Source: Strongyloides papillosus
Lineage: Eukaryota; Nematoda; Chromadorea; Rhabditida; Strongyloididae
DNA length: 64,000 bases
Direction: 5' to 3'
Assembly (NCBI GenBank): GCA_005656395.1
Contig: SRSI01000009.1
Span: forward strand, 682,001-746,000
A program made the position numbers and the translations under genes. The notes beneath the pieces are model-generated. The model did no database searches. It was given only the letters and a program-made list of their open reading frames with translations, and was not told the origin of the DNA. Shown in pieces: positions 12,301 through 25,319 of the stretch (positions are counted from its first letter, which is position 1; every line of letters begins with the position of its first letter).

Positions 12301-15300
12301 AAAATTCATTAGAATTTCTTTAGATAATTTCATTCAACCTCCTATACCTCATTAACTATTTGAGATATTTTTTATTCTATTGCCAAAAGAGTTAAAAATA
12401 TCTTCATCCATTACAAATGAAGCATGTCATAGGGAATTTTAAATAAACTAAATAACAAACAATAAATAAAACTTTTACAAGTATTAATGAAACATTGATA
12501 GTAATGAAAAAAAACAAAAGTTTGCAAAAACACAGAATGAAAAGAGATTATCTTCATCAATTGTAAGTACCCATTTGCAAAAAAAAATTTTTTTACTGAG
12601 CGCTAACGCCTCTTCTATACATCTGCGATTATCATTATTTTGTGCAATGAGATTAAATGACAAAATGCAAATGTAAAATTTTTTAGGACCCTTACTATGA
12701 AGCTATTTTATATATTTTTGGTGCAAAGTAGATATATGTAAATGAAAATGTTAATAAATGAAGCTTTTTATAGTTTTTACTATTTTTTCCCCATTAATAT
12801 AGTGTCATTTTTTATCGAAAAAAATATTAATGAAAACATAATTTAATATTAAGAATCATCTAAAAAAATTTGAAGAATCAGAGGGGGGGGGGTTAAAAGA
12901 AGGATAAATAAATATAAGCTAACGTTAACTAAATAAACTTTACCGGATTAAAAAATATAGAATAATACAAATTTATAACGTTTCATTATTTGAATAAACA
13001 ATGATAGATGAATGTCGTAGAAATTAAATTAGCAAACAAAATATGCTTTTTAAAATGATTTTATTTATATATACCAGTCAACTGGGTTAAAACTTTTAAT
13101 ATGTTAATTTGAAATTATTCCCATGACTTGGTAGAAAAGAGAACAAAAAATACAAGATATATAAAAAAAAGTGTCACCAACAAACATTTTAGTGAAAAAA
13201 ATTGTAAGCCAAGAGTATGATAAAATTAAGAAAAAATTAAAAGTGTTATAAATAAAAAAAAGTTGTATTTGTCATTTAATATCAAAATATTTGACTTGTA
13301 AATAACAAAAGATATGTGGAAAAATATAAAGCATGTTTACAGGTTGAGGTCAAACAGTTGTTTTTTATGAATTTAGCAGGTTAATGGAGTGATTGATCAT
13401 TTAAAAGAAAATGATTAGAGTTAAATATTAATAAAAGTTAAAATGTAATGTTTTCACATTTATAAATAGCATGCATGTTCTGCTTTACATTAAATAACAC
13501 ATCATTATGTATATCTTAGTTATAACAGAATATTATAATCATGCAAGATCAAAGTTAGCAGGTCCCTTTTAGAAGTATCATTACTTTGATCAACTAAAAA
13601 CAAGCCATAGTTAAAATCATGAATGTAAAATTTTTTTGAATGAACAATTATATTAAGTGTTTCTAGTGTTTTGAAATATTAATGATATTTTTGAGTTACT
13701 ATCAACAAGGAATAAGTGTGGAGAAATAAACATTTAATGTGTGACAATAATAATATAAATTGCTAAACTAATTTTATCCCACCTTTGTGATAAGAAAAAG
13801 AAGATTTTTGTTGATTTTATAGTTATCATGACATATTAAACAAATTGAAAAGAAAAAACACATGATATTAAATAATTATTTGTTTGTTTAGCAATAAAAG
13901 CTAACAAAAGTGAATTTTTATATAATGTAATAACAAAATATTCATGTAACTGAAATCACTAGAAACATTCTTTAGGGTAAATAAAATAAATGATAAATAA
14001 GGATTTTATTTTTCAATTGGTAACTTACTTATCAAAAAGAGAATTAGAATTAATAACATTTTTAGTGTAAAAATTTTGTTTTTATATCAAGAGGATTTAA
14101 ATATATGTTTACTTGCAAATTATAAATATACTTAAATTTTACAATTATTTTTACCCCTTACCTCAATGTAATAATGGTTACACATATTTTTCATAAACAT
14201 TACTTTCTTTCTCAATCTCTTCTCCTCCAACCCGAAAAACTTTCTCCTCTAAAAATGACAATAAGTATCTTTTCGCTGTTAAACAATTACCCAAGATTCT
14301 TCGAATTATATCTAGTTTTATTCAAATTTTGTTATACCACATAAATATTTGATTCTTCAAAATAAATGACGCTAAAGGATTTTTTTTGCAAACAAATCTT
14401 TATATTAATCAAAAATCTATTATAAAATAGGTGAAATGAAAAGATTGTAACTGAGTTAAGAATTAGTAAAAGTATGAATTAAAGAATCTATCGAGAGTAT
14501 GATATATATTTTAACTTCAGTAGATGTTGCTTTTCATTAATGTCAATTAAAAAGAACTCTATTTTTAAGAGTAAACATAATAATAAAGTTTTTAAAAGTA
14601 GTTTAAAAACAGTAACAATAAAAAGGTTTCAAAATGTTTAAATGTATACTTTTTTTTATTGAAATATGAGATAAAAGGTAACACAAGTATGATTGAATAT
14701 TTTCCCAAAACTGTTTTCATTTATTAAATTTAATTTTACAAATATATATTTTTAGATATCAGTTAAAGTACCAAAAAAAGTAATATAAAAGTTTGGTTTT
14801 TTTATATAATATAATTTTTTTTCAAAACATTTAATAAATCATAACAATATATGAAAATGATGGAATAATTTTGCTATAGAATAAAATGAATGTTATGTGT
14901 CAGGGATAAAAAAAATAATAAATATATAATATAAAAATTATTTATCCATCAATTAATGTGTGTGTTTATGCAAATTAAATGATGATAAGAAATAATGATA
15001 ATAAAGTTGGTAACACACAACATTAAACATTTTACGAGGTATCACAAATTAACTCTGCATTTTGTGTGTCTTTGCAATATTTTACTTATAACAATAAAAG
15101 AGTTAATGAAGTTAAAAAAATATGATAAAATATAAATTTTGAATGATTCTACTATTTGCAATTTTATCCTAATTGTCATGCTATCTAGTTACTATGTTTG
15201 CTTAACAGATAAGAAAAAAATATGTAGACAAATTAATAATGATCAATTATGGAAATTTAATAAATAAATAAAATGTCCCAATAATTTATTTTTTGATAAT

Positions 15301-16891
15301 TTATACCAGTTTGAATAATTACTACTTCTTGTACTTTTTGTCATAGTTAATAGAATGAACGTTTATATGTCTTTCAAAATTTTTAATTAATTAATTAACT
15401 GTATTTTTATTATACTTTGTAATGACAAAAATATAAAAGTAAAATTAATATCTCTTCATTATCATTACTTATTTTTTTTTTATAAATTTTGACATTTTAA
15501 TTAAGTAACCATAGAAATACTAAAATAGTAAAAAATAAATTTATATAAGTAAATAATTCTAAAAATACATATACGATGATTGCATAATCCCGTTCCTTAA
15601 ATTTCTACCTCTCAGTAAGTTGTGTATAATATATAAAAATTTAAAAAAAAGTATTCATTATAATATAAATTGTAAACATTAAAGAACAATAGAACAACAA
15701 TATTTGATTTACCTTTGAACGATAATTTTAACGGAGGCAAATGTCACTTCTGCAATAATGTTGATATTTTACTATCTTCAGTTGTTATTTGTCTTTACAA
15801 TTTTATTATTTTTGCGTATTTCATTGAAATTTAATGTTTATTGAAAATAAGATAATTATCATGAAGAGTAGGAAAAAAAATTGTTGGTATTCATTGAATG
15901 TTTATATGGGAGGGAAAGAAAATTATGACAAAAAAATATAAGTGATAACAACAATTTGTTACCACTTAAGAGGATAAACTAATTCTGAAACACAGAAATA
16001 GTACCTCGTTTATAAGTAAATAATAACTAAATTTGAAATGACAATTATTTTACAAATAAATATTCAAGGGAATGTTAAAAAACATTATTTTTAAGTTTTA
16101 TTATTATTTATTTATACTAAAAAATGGCATTTAAAAGAATTTATTAAAATGTAAAAAATAAGTAGAAAAAAATATGAATGTCGTTAAACTTTAACGCCTC
16201 ATCTCAAAATGAATTTAAATCCCTCTATCAAACTTAATATTAAAAATTGTAAAAAACTAATTAATTTAAATTTTTTAAGAAAAATATTTTTAATCATTTA
16301 TTTAAATAATGTCACATTCCTGTGTTTAATTTTTTTACGTGTTATTGTAAACATAGACTGATATTGAATAAAAATGTGATTATTATTTTTTACATTAGTG
16401 ATCAAAGTTACATTAAATATTAATTTTTTGATTTTAAATATTAATTGGTGAGTAAAGAGGAATAATTTTTTATATTAAATGTTAGTAAAATTACTCGTAG
16501 CTTATTCAACTAAAAGGAAATGTTTATTTTAAAAATACAAATCCATTATAGTAGTAACAATTTTGATTGTTATATGAGAAGAATAAATAGTTAATTTTAT
16601 AATTTAATTCGTACACTTTTTATTGACATTTACAGACTGAAGTCAGGTATATTTACTACTCGACGAAGCTAACAAATATCTAAATACAACCATTTTAGCG
16701 AGTGAAATTTTGACACTTAATACATTAACCAAATTTGAAATACTGATACTTTTTTTGAATAATACATCTATGAAAAATAAATAGTGGTAAAAATATACAA
16801 AAATTTATTTTAACGATTATCATATACAATAATTAAACATAAAAAAATACAATTTTACCCCTTATCATATTACAAACATTTATTTTTTCTA
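9337..16891. other. 7.5-kb gene desert upstream of the POU gene
   Basis: No convincing protein gene. It is AT-rich with many A/T runs. Items seen: TTGCGCA at 10084-10090 in a GC-richer patch (10020-10110); CACATGTG near 10660; a G10 run at 12883-12892; TAACGCCTC at about 12604 and again at about 16192; a 9-bp perfect inverted repeat (GATCAAAGT, 13547-13555, with 13583-13591); and a weak two-exon micro-ORF at 12537-12741. These are most easily read as control DNA for the POU gene or for an unrecognised non-coding gene. Confidence 0.5.
12883..12892 (+). repeat. Poly-G tract (G10)
   Basis: Ten consecutive G residues inside DNA that is otherwise almost all A and T. Long G tracts can form G-quadruplexes and are kept stable in C. 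elegans by the DOG-1/FANCJ helicase. Nothing in the sequence shows a function here. Confidence 0.8.
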
Positions 16892-17808
16892 TCAGTTAGT
16901 GTTTTCGAACATCACTAAGACACTATTAAAACAATCTTCGACAAAAATAAAATTACTATTTGTTGTGAAATAATCTGTTAACATTGCTTTATACTCTTCA
17001 AATGAAACTTGAACGTTACTTAAGTAATATTTTCCAATGTTTTGGCACTTTGATGGGAAATCTAAATCCATTATACGTTGCAAAAAGGTATCTAAATTAT
17101 CTTTTTTGATCAATGTATTATCAAAAGCCCATTCTGCGTAAGGGCAACCAAAGTTAGAAAGCTCATTTAATGTTAAATCTTTAGCATAACTATTTGCTTC
17201 TTCCGGAATATCTTCCTCTTTACATTTGTGATTAATTACCAATATGTATGCAACAGACTTTTGCCATTGAGACGTATGTTTTGTCAATTCATCTAAGTTA
17301 ATAACTTCTGTCTGATAAAAAATTCTTATCTAAAAAAATAATATATACATATTTATATTATTTTTTGATAATATTTTATTTATGACATTAATTTATTACT
17401 TACTGATTGTGTATTAGGGCAAGTTTTTAGTAAACTTTCAGATATTTTTAAATCCCAATTACCACAATAACATAAAGCATCCCTTACAATTATTTGATCA
17501 GCTATTTTTTCAATCTCTGGCATTTTCTATAAATTAAATAAATTATTTGATTTTATTATTTTAAATTAATTTACATTAAGATTGATAAGATGACGACGAC
17601 CTTCAATACTAAAATGCAACTCTTCGATATGAAGCTCTTTCAAATTAACTATATAAACTTCATCAATTGAAAGTTTTGGTAGTTTTTTACAATAATGTTG
17701 TATAAAATTATTCATTTCTTTGTTTAATAATAACATCCTATTAATCGTCTTTCTGTCCAAATTTTGAAGAACTGTAAGAATAAGTTCTGACGGAAGATTA
17801 GTCAACAT
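16892..17808 (-). CDS. F-box protein
   Basis: Three exons, 17808-17575, 17526-17404 and 17329-16892, joined in phase 0 across short AT-rich introns of 48 nt (GTAAAT...TATAG) and 74 nt (GTAAGT...TTTTTAG), giving 264 residues. The first 40 residues match an F-box: LTNLPSELILTVLQNL, then KTINRMLLLNKEMNNFIQ. The remainder shows no WD or leucine-rich repeats that I recognise; it has scattered Cys and an acidic bias, as in the fast-evolving nematode F-box families. By family it would bind SKP1 and recruit a substrate to an SCF ubiquitin ligase; the substrate is unknown. It is isolated between two gene deserts. The start is the first ATG, and the F-box begins at residue 2. Confidence 0.85.
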
Positions 17809-20800
17809 CTTATATAAATTTTCTTTGTTAAAAGGGTATATTGAATTAAAAATTATTTTATATTATTCCCAAAAATTATTTCTTGTACCCGTGATAAAAG
17901 AATATAATATAGACTATAGAATGCACTTTAATTTAAAATTAAAATGAAAGATCAAAATAATGTAGGAAATTTTTATACGATTCTGGAATGAAGTAATAAA
18001 TAAATAAAGTAATTTATAATAAAGATAAGAAATGAATTAATGATAAAATAGTAAGAATATTAACTCTTAAAATAAATTACACGACATTTAAATGAAAATT
18101 TTTCTTTTTATACCGTTATACTAACATTATTTATAGATTTCAATAAAATTTTATTATTATTATTTTTTGACTTTATTTATATATATCTTATAACAACTTA
18201 ATATACTTGTTAAACATAAAATGGTTGTTTTTTTCCTTTTTTTTGGGAATTATTCGTTAAAGTGCTAGTTGTAAAAAGTATTTATATGAGTTGATAAACA
18301 ATAAAAAGTAAATATTTTATAAAATAGTATGGTGTAAAAAGCTATAATACAACAATCAGATCGTTTTTCTCTTTCCATCCCCCTAACAAACCTCCAAAAC
18401 CACTTTAGATATAACTAATAGTTGCGCAGTAAAATTCCATTATCAACGTAATTTTTTAAGAGTTAAACAAATAAACTCTCATTCCGTTGCTAAAAAGCAT
18501 GGTTATTTGGATTTTAACATTTTTTTCTTTAAATACATATATTTTTTGTTGTTTAATGCTGAACTGAATATTAAATGATAGTTTTATTTTTTATTTTTAT
18601 ACAAATAATCATACGATATAACATGAAATCATACGCATTACTTTGTTTACAAATATATAAAAATAAAATTTTTAATATAAAAAAATTTTCTCTCTCTACA
18701 AAATAACAAATAAAATAAAATTTTATATAATATGTAAGATTTTTTTAAAACTTTTGTTTATTTTAACTAAATAAATAGATTTATATATGTGCACAAAAAA
18801 GAAATAAATATATGTACATGTCTACAAATAAGGAAATGGATTATAACGCGGATATGTCTTATGGTCGTTATCATTTAACTGTTCAGAGAAGTTTATCAAA
18901 ATTATTGGCATTTTTTTTATTAAAGTTAGAAAAGAAATGATGTATGAGATAATATTTTGATTTAATAACAAAAACATATGAAGATAAAAATTTAAAAATA
19001 TGTAAAGACACAGGCATATACTTTATAAAAATATTAAAAAGAAATTACAAAGAGGAGATGAGAATAAAATAGCCATCGTTAAAGAAAAGAGTTCTTCAAA
19101 TATATATTATTAAATTTCCATATCAAAAATTAATAAGAACTCTTTAATATTCTAAATATTACTAGACAATGTGTGAAAATATAGCAAAAATAAATTATTG
19201 AAAAAAATTTTATTTATTTTATTTATGTAATTTTGTTAAAATATGGGATATTATAAAATCTTACCATGACATATCTTTACGTATATACTAGCAATAGTTG
19301 TTAAATAGAATAAATCACTTGATTACGACTTTATCCTCATAAACAATTATTTTTATTTTTACATATCACATGCTACTTTATTTAATACTTCTTATTTTAT
19401 GATCATATACTACTAGACAGGAATAATGAGTTAGTTGAAGTGTTTTAGTTTGTTAAATGAAATATAGTTATTAATATAAAATGTAATAATTGAAATGTTA
19501 TTCGTTGTTAATAATAATAAAAAGAATTATTAAATAGTTTTTTAACAAAACGAAATTTAATAATAATAGTAATATTGAAGGTTAAAATAAAAATATAAGA
19601 GCGGGAGTTATTTACAAACTAGAACCAGATGGAATTTTTAAGGTCCATTATATATATGGATGGAGAAGAGGATGACTGGATAAAACGTATAATATGTGTT
19701 AAGAAAAATAAGTTTACATATAATATATATTTATGTATATATTGTATATAAACGTGAAAAGAATCTCTAATAAGACTATGAAATTGGAAATTTTTAAAGT
19801 TTTATATCCAAAATTTGAGATTGTTGTTTGGTCTCTATTATCATACCATTATATATTTTGAAAATATTAATGTTTTAGTTAAATGTATGTAAAAAGATAA
19901 TAAAAGAATTTGCTTTATAATAATGTATTATTATGGATTAAGAGAGAAATAAAGTTATGCTAAAAGTTTCTTATTAAAAATATAGTACATATTTACTTTT
20001 GCTGCTAAATATATAGTAGAGTCTCATTACTTTACCGAATTATGGTACTTCATTATTATCGATAATATTTATAGTCATCACATTATCATAAATTAAATTT
20101 CCTTACTTTTTCAATTTAATAATAAAATGTTAATAAAGATTTTTAGTAGAAAATATAAAAAAGAACAAATAAACTTAAAATTTGATGTTTTTATATATTT
20201 TTTAAAACATCTGGAGTTTTAAAAATATATTTTTGTTAGGTTATAATTTTGGACAGTATAAAGAAATAATCAATCATTTCATACTGTTAATAAAAAAGAT
20301 TACTTAATGATGCGTTAACGGTTTCTTTTTTAAAATTTCTAGCTTCATGTAATGACAATAAATCACATCTTAAAAATAGTAAATAATAAGATTTTATGAT
20401 GACGGTGTGAAATTGAAGGTAAAATAAATATTTATTATGTCAAAAATTCTTTTCATATATTTTGAAGGATAAATTTTTACATTTATATAACTTTCTGAAA
20501 CAAGGAAACAACATTTTGAAAGTGTTTAAAAATAATTTCATTAATAAAAATGTATATAAAATTATGTAAGCACTGTGTAATATATAAAAGAACTAATTAA
20601 AAGTGCGGCACGTGATATAATGTTATATACACCATTGAATAATGACTTTTTCATGTTTGATTCTATATTTACAATAATTGAGATTTCCATGTAACTATAT
20701 TATAATTACTGTTTTTACTGGGTAATGTTAAAATAAAATTAATAGACATAGAAACTTTCTCTTATCATTCGTAATTATTACATGAATGATGTTGTAAAAA

Positions 20801-22413
20801 TAAGGAGTGTTAAGTGATGATGAAAGATTATATACTTGATGTCTATGTAATGATACATTTACTATGAGGATTGATCTTTTTACTATGTTAAAAATATAAT
20901 ATAATGAGTTAATATGAAAATTGTTAAAAGAGTTTGATGGATATAACGTCACTTTCTTGTAAAAATATTAAAGTAGCAGAATTTAAACTTATTTTTTATT
21001 TAAATTATGAGGAAGGACACATGATGTGTAAAATGATTAATGATAAATATTTTTTGACGGAAGACAACATTTTCTCTTTCAACTTTTCGTCAAAAATATT
21101 TTATTTTGTACCTTAAAGTTATCAAATAAGACATTTTTTTTGGAAAAAAATTTGCTTAATCATATATACTTAAAATTATGCAATGTTCGTTATATAAAAA
21201 TTTTTCATACTGTAAATGTTACACAAAACTATTAAAAATACTTCAAAAGACATGTACCGGCACAAATGTTGTTAATAAAATATTAAAAAGATATAGGACA
21301 AGAAAAGATTAATATTAGTAACTCATTAATTTAATTTTTATTTATTCTCCTTTCTTTTATTTAATGTTATAAAAGTTATTTTGATATTTGGAGGATAATT
21401 TAAGAATGGAATAATTTATTTCACATACCAACAAAAAGACTAATCAAAGAAGATTTGAATGTTTTTAGCATTTGCGTAATCTTTGTCTTCTTTTAATATT
21501 AAATATATAATTTCTAATTTGTCCTACCATTCAAATAATATCATTTAATTTGTTATATTATAACCTTAAATTTTTGAGTATTATATTCAATTCTAAAAAG
21601 AATTTGATACATTTTAACATAATATTTATTTTACCAATAATTTCTTGTTTAATAATCACGGCATTAGTGTAAAACGATTATATAAAAAAGAAAAATTATT
21701 TTCTTGATGATATTAATATGATAGAAGATTCTCCCAAATAATGACAATCTATTGGATCATATTTCATTTTACCTATTTCTTAACTTTGAATAGAGAGAGT
21801 GATAAGGGTAAATGTGTTAATAAGACTAATCAAAGTATTATTCAACGCTTTTAAGTTAATGATAATTCCCATACTTCAATTATACATTTTTATGATGGTT
21901 TTTGTAATGATAAATATTTAAATATTTCATTTAAATTACGACGGTTTATTACTTTTTTATTTTTGACATTCATTATATATTTTATTTATTTACTACTTCA
22001 TATTTCTTAATAATATAAACAATAAAATTACACAATGTTTCTGATTTAATGAAACCCCATAACTTACTTTGTTCCATTGAGTTAGGTTAATGGGAAAAAA
22101 AGAGGAATGGAATAATTTTTAAACTGTTCATATTGTAATAAAATGTTGATATAATTATTGTATATATTACGGCATTTCATTTTCTTATCTAACTATAAAC
22201 ATATTCCAAATTTTTTGTTCAAAAAGATGCATTTAATCATTTTTGCTCATTCTTTTTCCCTCCACTTATATAATTCATCTTATTTATGATTTTTTTTAAA
22301 TGTCGTAAATCTAACATTTTCTAATTTTTTGATTTATTATCATTCACTACACCACCACCAGTAGAATTATGAAATATTATAATTATTATTAACTCTTTTT
22401 ATTTATTTTTAGG
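17809..22413. other. 4.6-kb gene desert
   Basis: No supported gene. Items seen: TTGCGCA at 18422-18428; a C-rich pyrimidine stretch near 18375-18400; a 40-codon ATG frame at 18818-18940 of less AT-biased sequence; a second small coding-like block at 19629-19686; and CACGTG near 20610. Longer frames at 20728-20952 and 20934-21116 look like chance. Confidence 0.45.
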
Positions 22414-22422
22414 ATGAAATAA
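22414..22422 (+). promoter_or_regulatory. Minimal uORF (ATG AAA TAA) overlapping the Kunitz gene start
   Basis: After a TTTTTAG acceptor (AG 22411-22412) the message would begin G-ATGAAATAATGGG. The two-codon uORF stop TAA (22420-22422) overlaps the A of the main ATG (22422-22424). This arrangement fits leaky scanning or termination-reinitiation if the mRNA is trans-spliced at this site. Confidence 0.5.
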
Positions 22423-25319
22423 TGGGTTCTATTTTTTGCATAATAAGTTTTTTTATCTTATTATCAATTAGCTCTTGTGCACAATTTGATTCTCACAATG
22501 AGAGATGCAATTTATTTCCTGAAAGAGGTACATGTCAACATGAATTTCAAATGAAATGGTATTATCACCCATACTCTGGAAAATGTAAAAAATTTTTTTA
22601 TTCTGGTTGTGATGGAAATGATAATAGATTTGATAGTGAAGAAGGTATATTTATAATTTTAATTTTTTTTATTATTAAATATTTAGAATGCCTATCACAA
22701 TGTACATATGGGAGAGAAGGACAAGAAATAGAAAATTATAAACGTTGCCATGAACCATATGACAAGGGTGATTGCTGGGGAAGTTTTGAACGATGGTATT
22801 TTGATACTGATAAAGGTGAATGTATCTGTACTAATTATACTGGATGTGGTGGAACAGGAAATAAATTTTATTCATTTAATCATTGTATGGAAATTTGTGG
22901 AGATTTTTCAAAAAATAACTATCAAAAAAATTACTATGAGAGAAGTGAACATGGAAAAGCAAAAAGACAAAGATTACAAAATTATAATCAACAATTACCA
23001 AGAAGACAGGAATCCGGTGATATAAATTTACAAGCACAACAACAATATTATGATAGCAGAATTCAGACAAACCTTCCAAGTTACGATCAAAGATATCAAG
23101 AAGAGTTAAGACAACGTCAAGAACAACTTGCAAGACAAGATGATCTAAGATATCAGGAAGAGTTAAGACAACGTCAAGAACATTTTGGAAGACAAGATGA
23201 TCCAAGATATCAAGAAGAGTTAAGACAACGTCAAGAACAACTTGCAAGACAAGATGATCCAAGATATCAAGAAGAGTTAAGACAACGTCAAGAACAACTT
23301 GCAAGACAAGATGATCCAAGATATCAAGAAGAGTTAAGACAACGCCAAGAACAACTTGCAAGACAAGATGATCCAAGATATCAAGAAGAGTTAAGACAAC
23401 GCCAAGAACAACATACAAGACAAGATGATCCAAGATATATCCAACAACAAAGAGAATACGAAGAACGACTCCAAGAATATTACCGAAGAAGGGATGAGTT
23501 TATGAGACAACATCAAAGTCAAAAAACAATGAATGTGGATAGTGAGAGACAAGATTTACACAGACAATCGAGACCAGTATCATTATCAGAAGATTTATCA
23601 CACGGAAACTCCCTTACTGTCGAAGATGTTATACCTCATGATCCACATCCATGGCATCAAGTAGAGGCACAATTCCCTGCTCGTCGTCGCTGGGTTCGTA
23701 AATTCCATAAACGCTCCAGCAATAAAAATGTGGAAAATGATAATGAAGTAAAAAATCGTAAAACTCGTTCAACTTATCAAAGTAATCAAGTAAATTACAA
23801 TGTAAGGTTATAACTTCATTTGTTTTACAAACACTTTACATAACATCTATAACATTAGCACTTATTTTTCTTCAGATGCAGATCACTTTTCAAAAGAGCT
23901 GATCATTAAAATTAGTAAAAAATATGCCTGAGCTTGAAGTATAACACGACAATTGGATATGCCTTATTATATATTTTAATGATAACTAATTTTAAAGAGT
24001 TTCATTTATATCTTTAAAAAACTTAAAATTGCTATGCGTTCTTTATTATAGAAATGCTTATTATCGATATTGTATGCTTTATAAATTTAATTTTGTTAAA
24101 ATAATCACATGCTTGAAATAAAATTCATTATTTTGTTTTAGTTGTTCTATAAAATAAATAATATTTTCTTTGACATAATAATTATTTTTAGTATAAAGGA
24201 TCTGGTTATGCATCATATTATGACTCAAGACATTATTCAAGAAAGTACTGGGAAAATGATAGATATCCGATAAAAGAAGGGACAATGGAAAATTTTGTTG
24301 CATATGCACCATATAGAAGATATAACAGATTAACAACAATTGAACGAACTGAACCATTACCAGAAGATTATAATCTTAATGTTTTAAGAGATCAACCAAT
24401 CAGGAGAGAATCTGATTATGAACCAATTGATTATGAAGAATTAACGAATTTCAAACTTCCACCTCATTTAACAAACTTACCGTTATCAGAGAAAAAGAAA
24501 TATTGGAAAAAGATTGTTAATAGAAGATATGAAGAAGCAAAGAGATTAAGAAATCAGAAAATTAAAGCAGTATCCATGTATGCAAAATATTTGGAAAATG
24601 ATTTAAGGAAAAAAATGCGTGGTAAAATTAAAGTTCATTACGTTCCAAAATATAAATACTATCTTGTGAGAAGAGAAGAATATCTTGATAATGTAAACAA
24701 TTTAGAAACTACAATGCAACCATTTGAAAAAAATAATGATGATCAATCATATTATAATCAATATATTACAACTACTGAAGCTCCTACTACAACTGTTCAA
24801 TCATTCGAAATAACAACAAAACCTCCAACTCTTTATATACCAACTCCACCTACTACACCAAGAATTTATACTACACCTGTGACTACAACTTCCTCAACTA
24901 CACCTAAAGCAACAGAAATTATATGGAATTATCATTCTAAAAAGCCACTTGATATTGAATCAACTATCAATGAATTTACATCACAACAAAGTGTTCGATC
25001 AAAAAAACCAAATATTCAATTTCCACCAATAACACAAATCATAGATTTAGATGACTACCAACCATTTGATAATAACTCTCAAGAAGATTCTGATTTTGAT
25101 GATATAATAACATCAACAAATCAACCAAATGAAATACAAAAAATAATTGTAACATCACCTCCTCTAACAACAACACCACAACCGCCATCAATAGATGATG
25201 ATCCAATTCAAATAGTATTTCCAACAAAAAAACCAATAAAAAATGGTTGGACATTTGATGAAGATGATGATGACGATGTGTTTTTCTTCAAGCCAGAAGT
25301 GAAGAAACAAAATAAATAA
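22422..25319 (+). CDS. Secreted protein with two Kunitz domains and a Q/R-rich tandem-repeat region
   Basis: Exons 22422-22644, 22687-23801 and 24192-25319, introns 42 nt (in frame, no stop, but clearly an intron: GTATAT...TTTAG) and 390 nt (GTAAGG...TTTTTAG), giving 821 residues. A signal peptide covers residues 1-20. Kunitz domain 1 is rebuilt by removing the 42-nt intron (C...GTC...GKC...SGC...EEEC...C) and has all six Cys. Domain 2 also has six plus one extra Cys (GECIC). The residues after the second Cys (the P1 position) are Q and W, not K or R, so trypsin-type inhibition is unlikely. Six tandem 19-residue units (RYQEELRQRQEQLARQDDP type) form a charged helical region. Basic clusters follow (ARRRWVRK, NRKTR) that could be furin sites. 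Exon 3 is P/T-rich and ends acidic (DEDDDDDVFFFK). It may be an extracellular matrix or cuticle-associated protein; this is inference. Confidence 0.82.
23091..23432 (+). repeat. 57-bp tandem repeat, six copies, coding
   Basis: Six head-to-tail 57-bp units encode 19-residue units. Copies 3-5 are nearly identical in DNA, copies 1, 2 and 6 carry changes (DDL, EHFG, EQHT), and a degenerate unit follows. The near identity of the central copies suggests recent expansion or gene conversion. Confidence 0.95.

Noticed and set aside
20728..21116. Two overlapping antisense frames (74 and 60 codons)
   Set aside because: Composition is that of translated AT-rich intergenic DNA and no splice or motif support is seen.
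22645..22686. In-frame hydrophobic insert (GIFIILIFF...) inside the first Kunitz domain
   Set aside because: It is a 42-nt intron with GT/TTTAG borders that happens to lack a stop; removing it restores the six-Cys Kunitz spacing.
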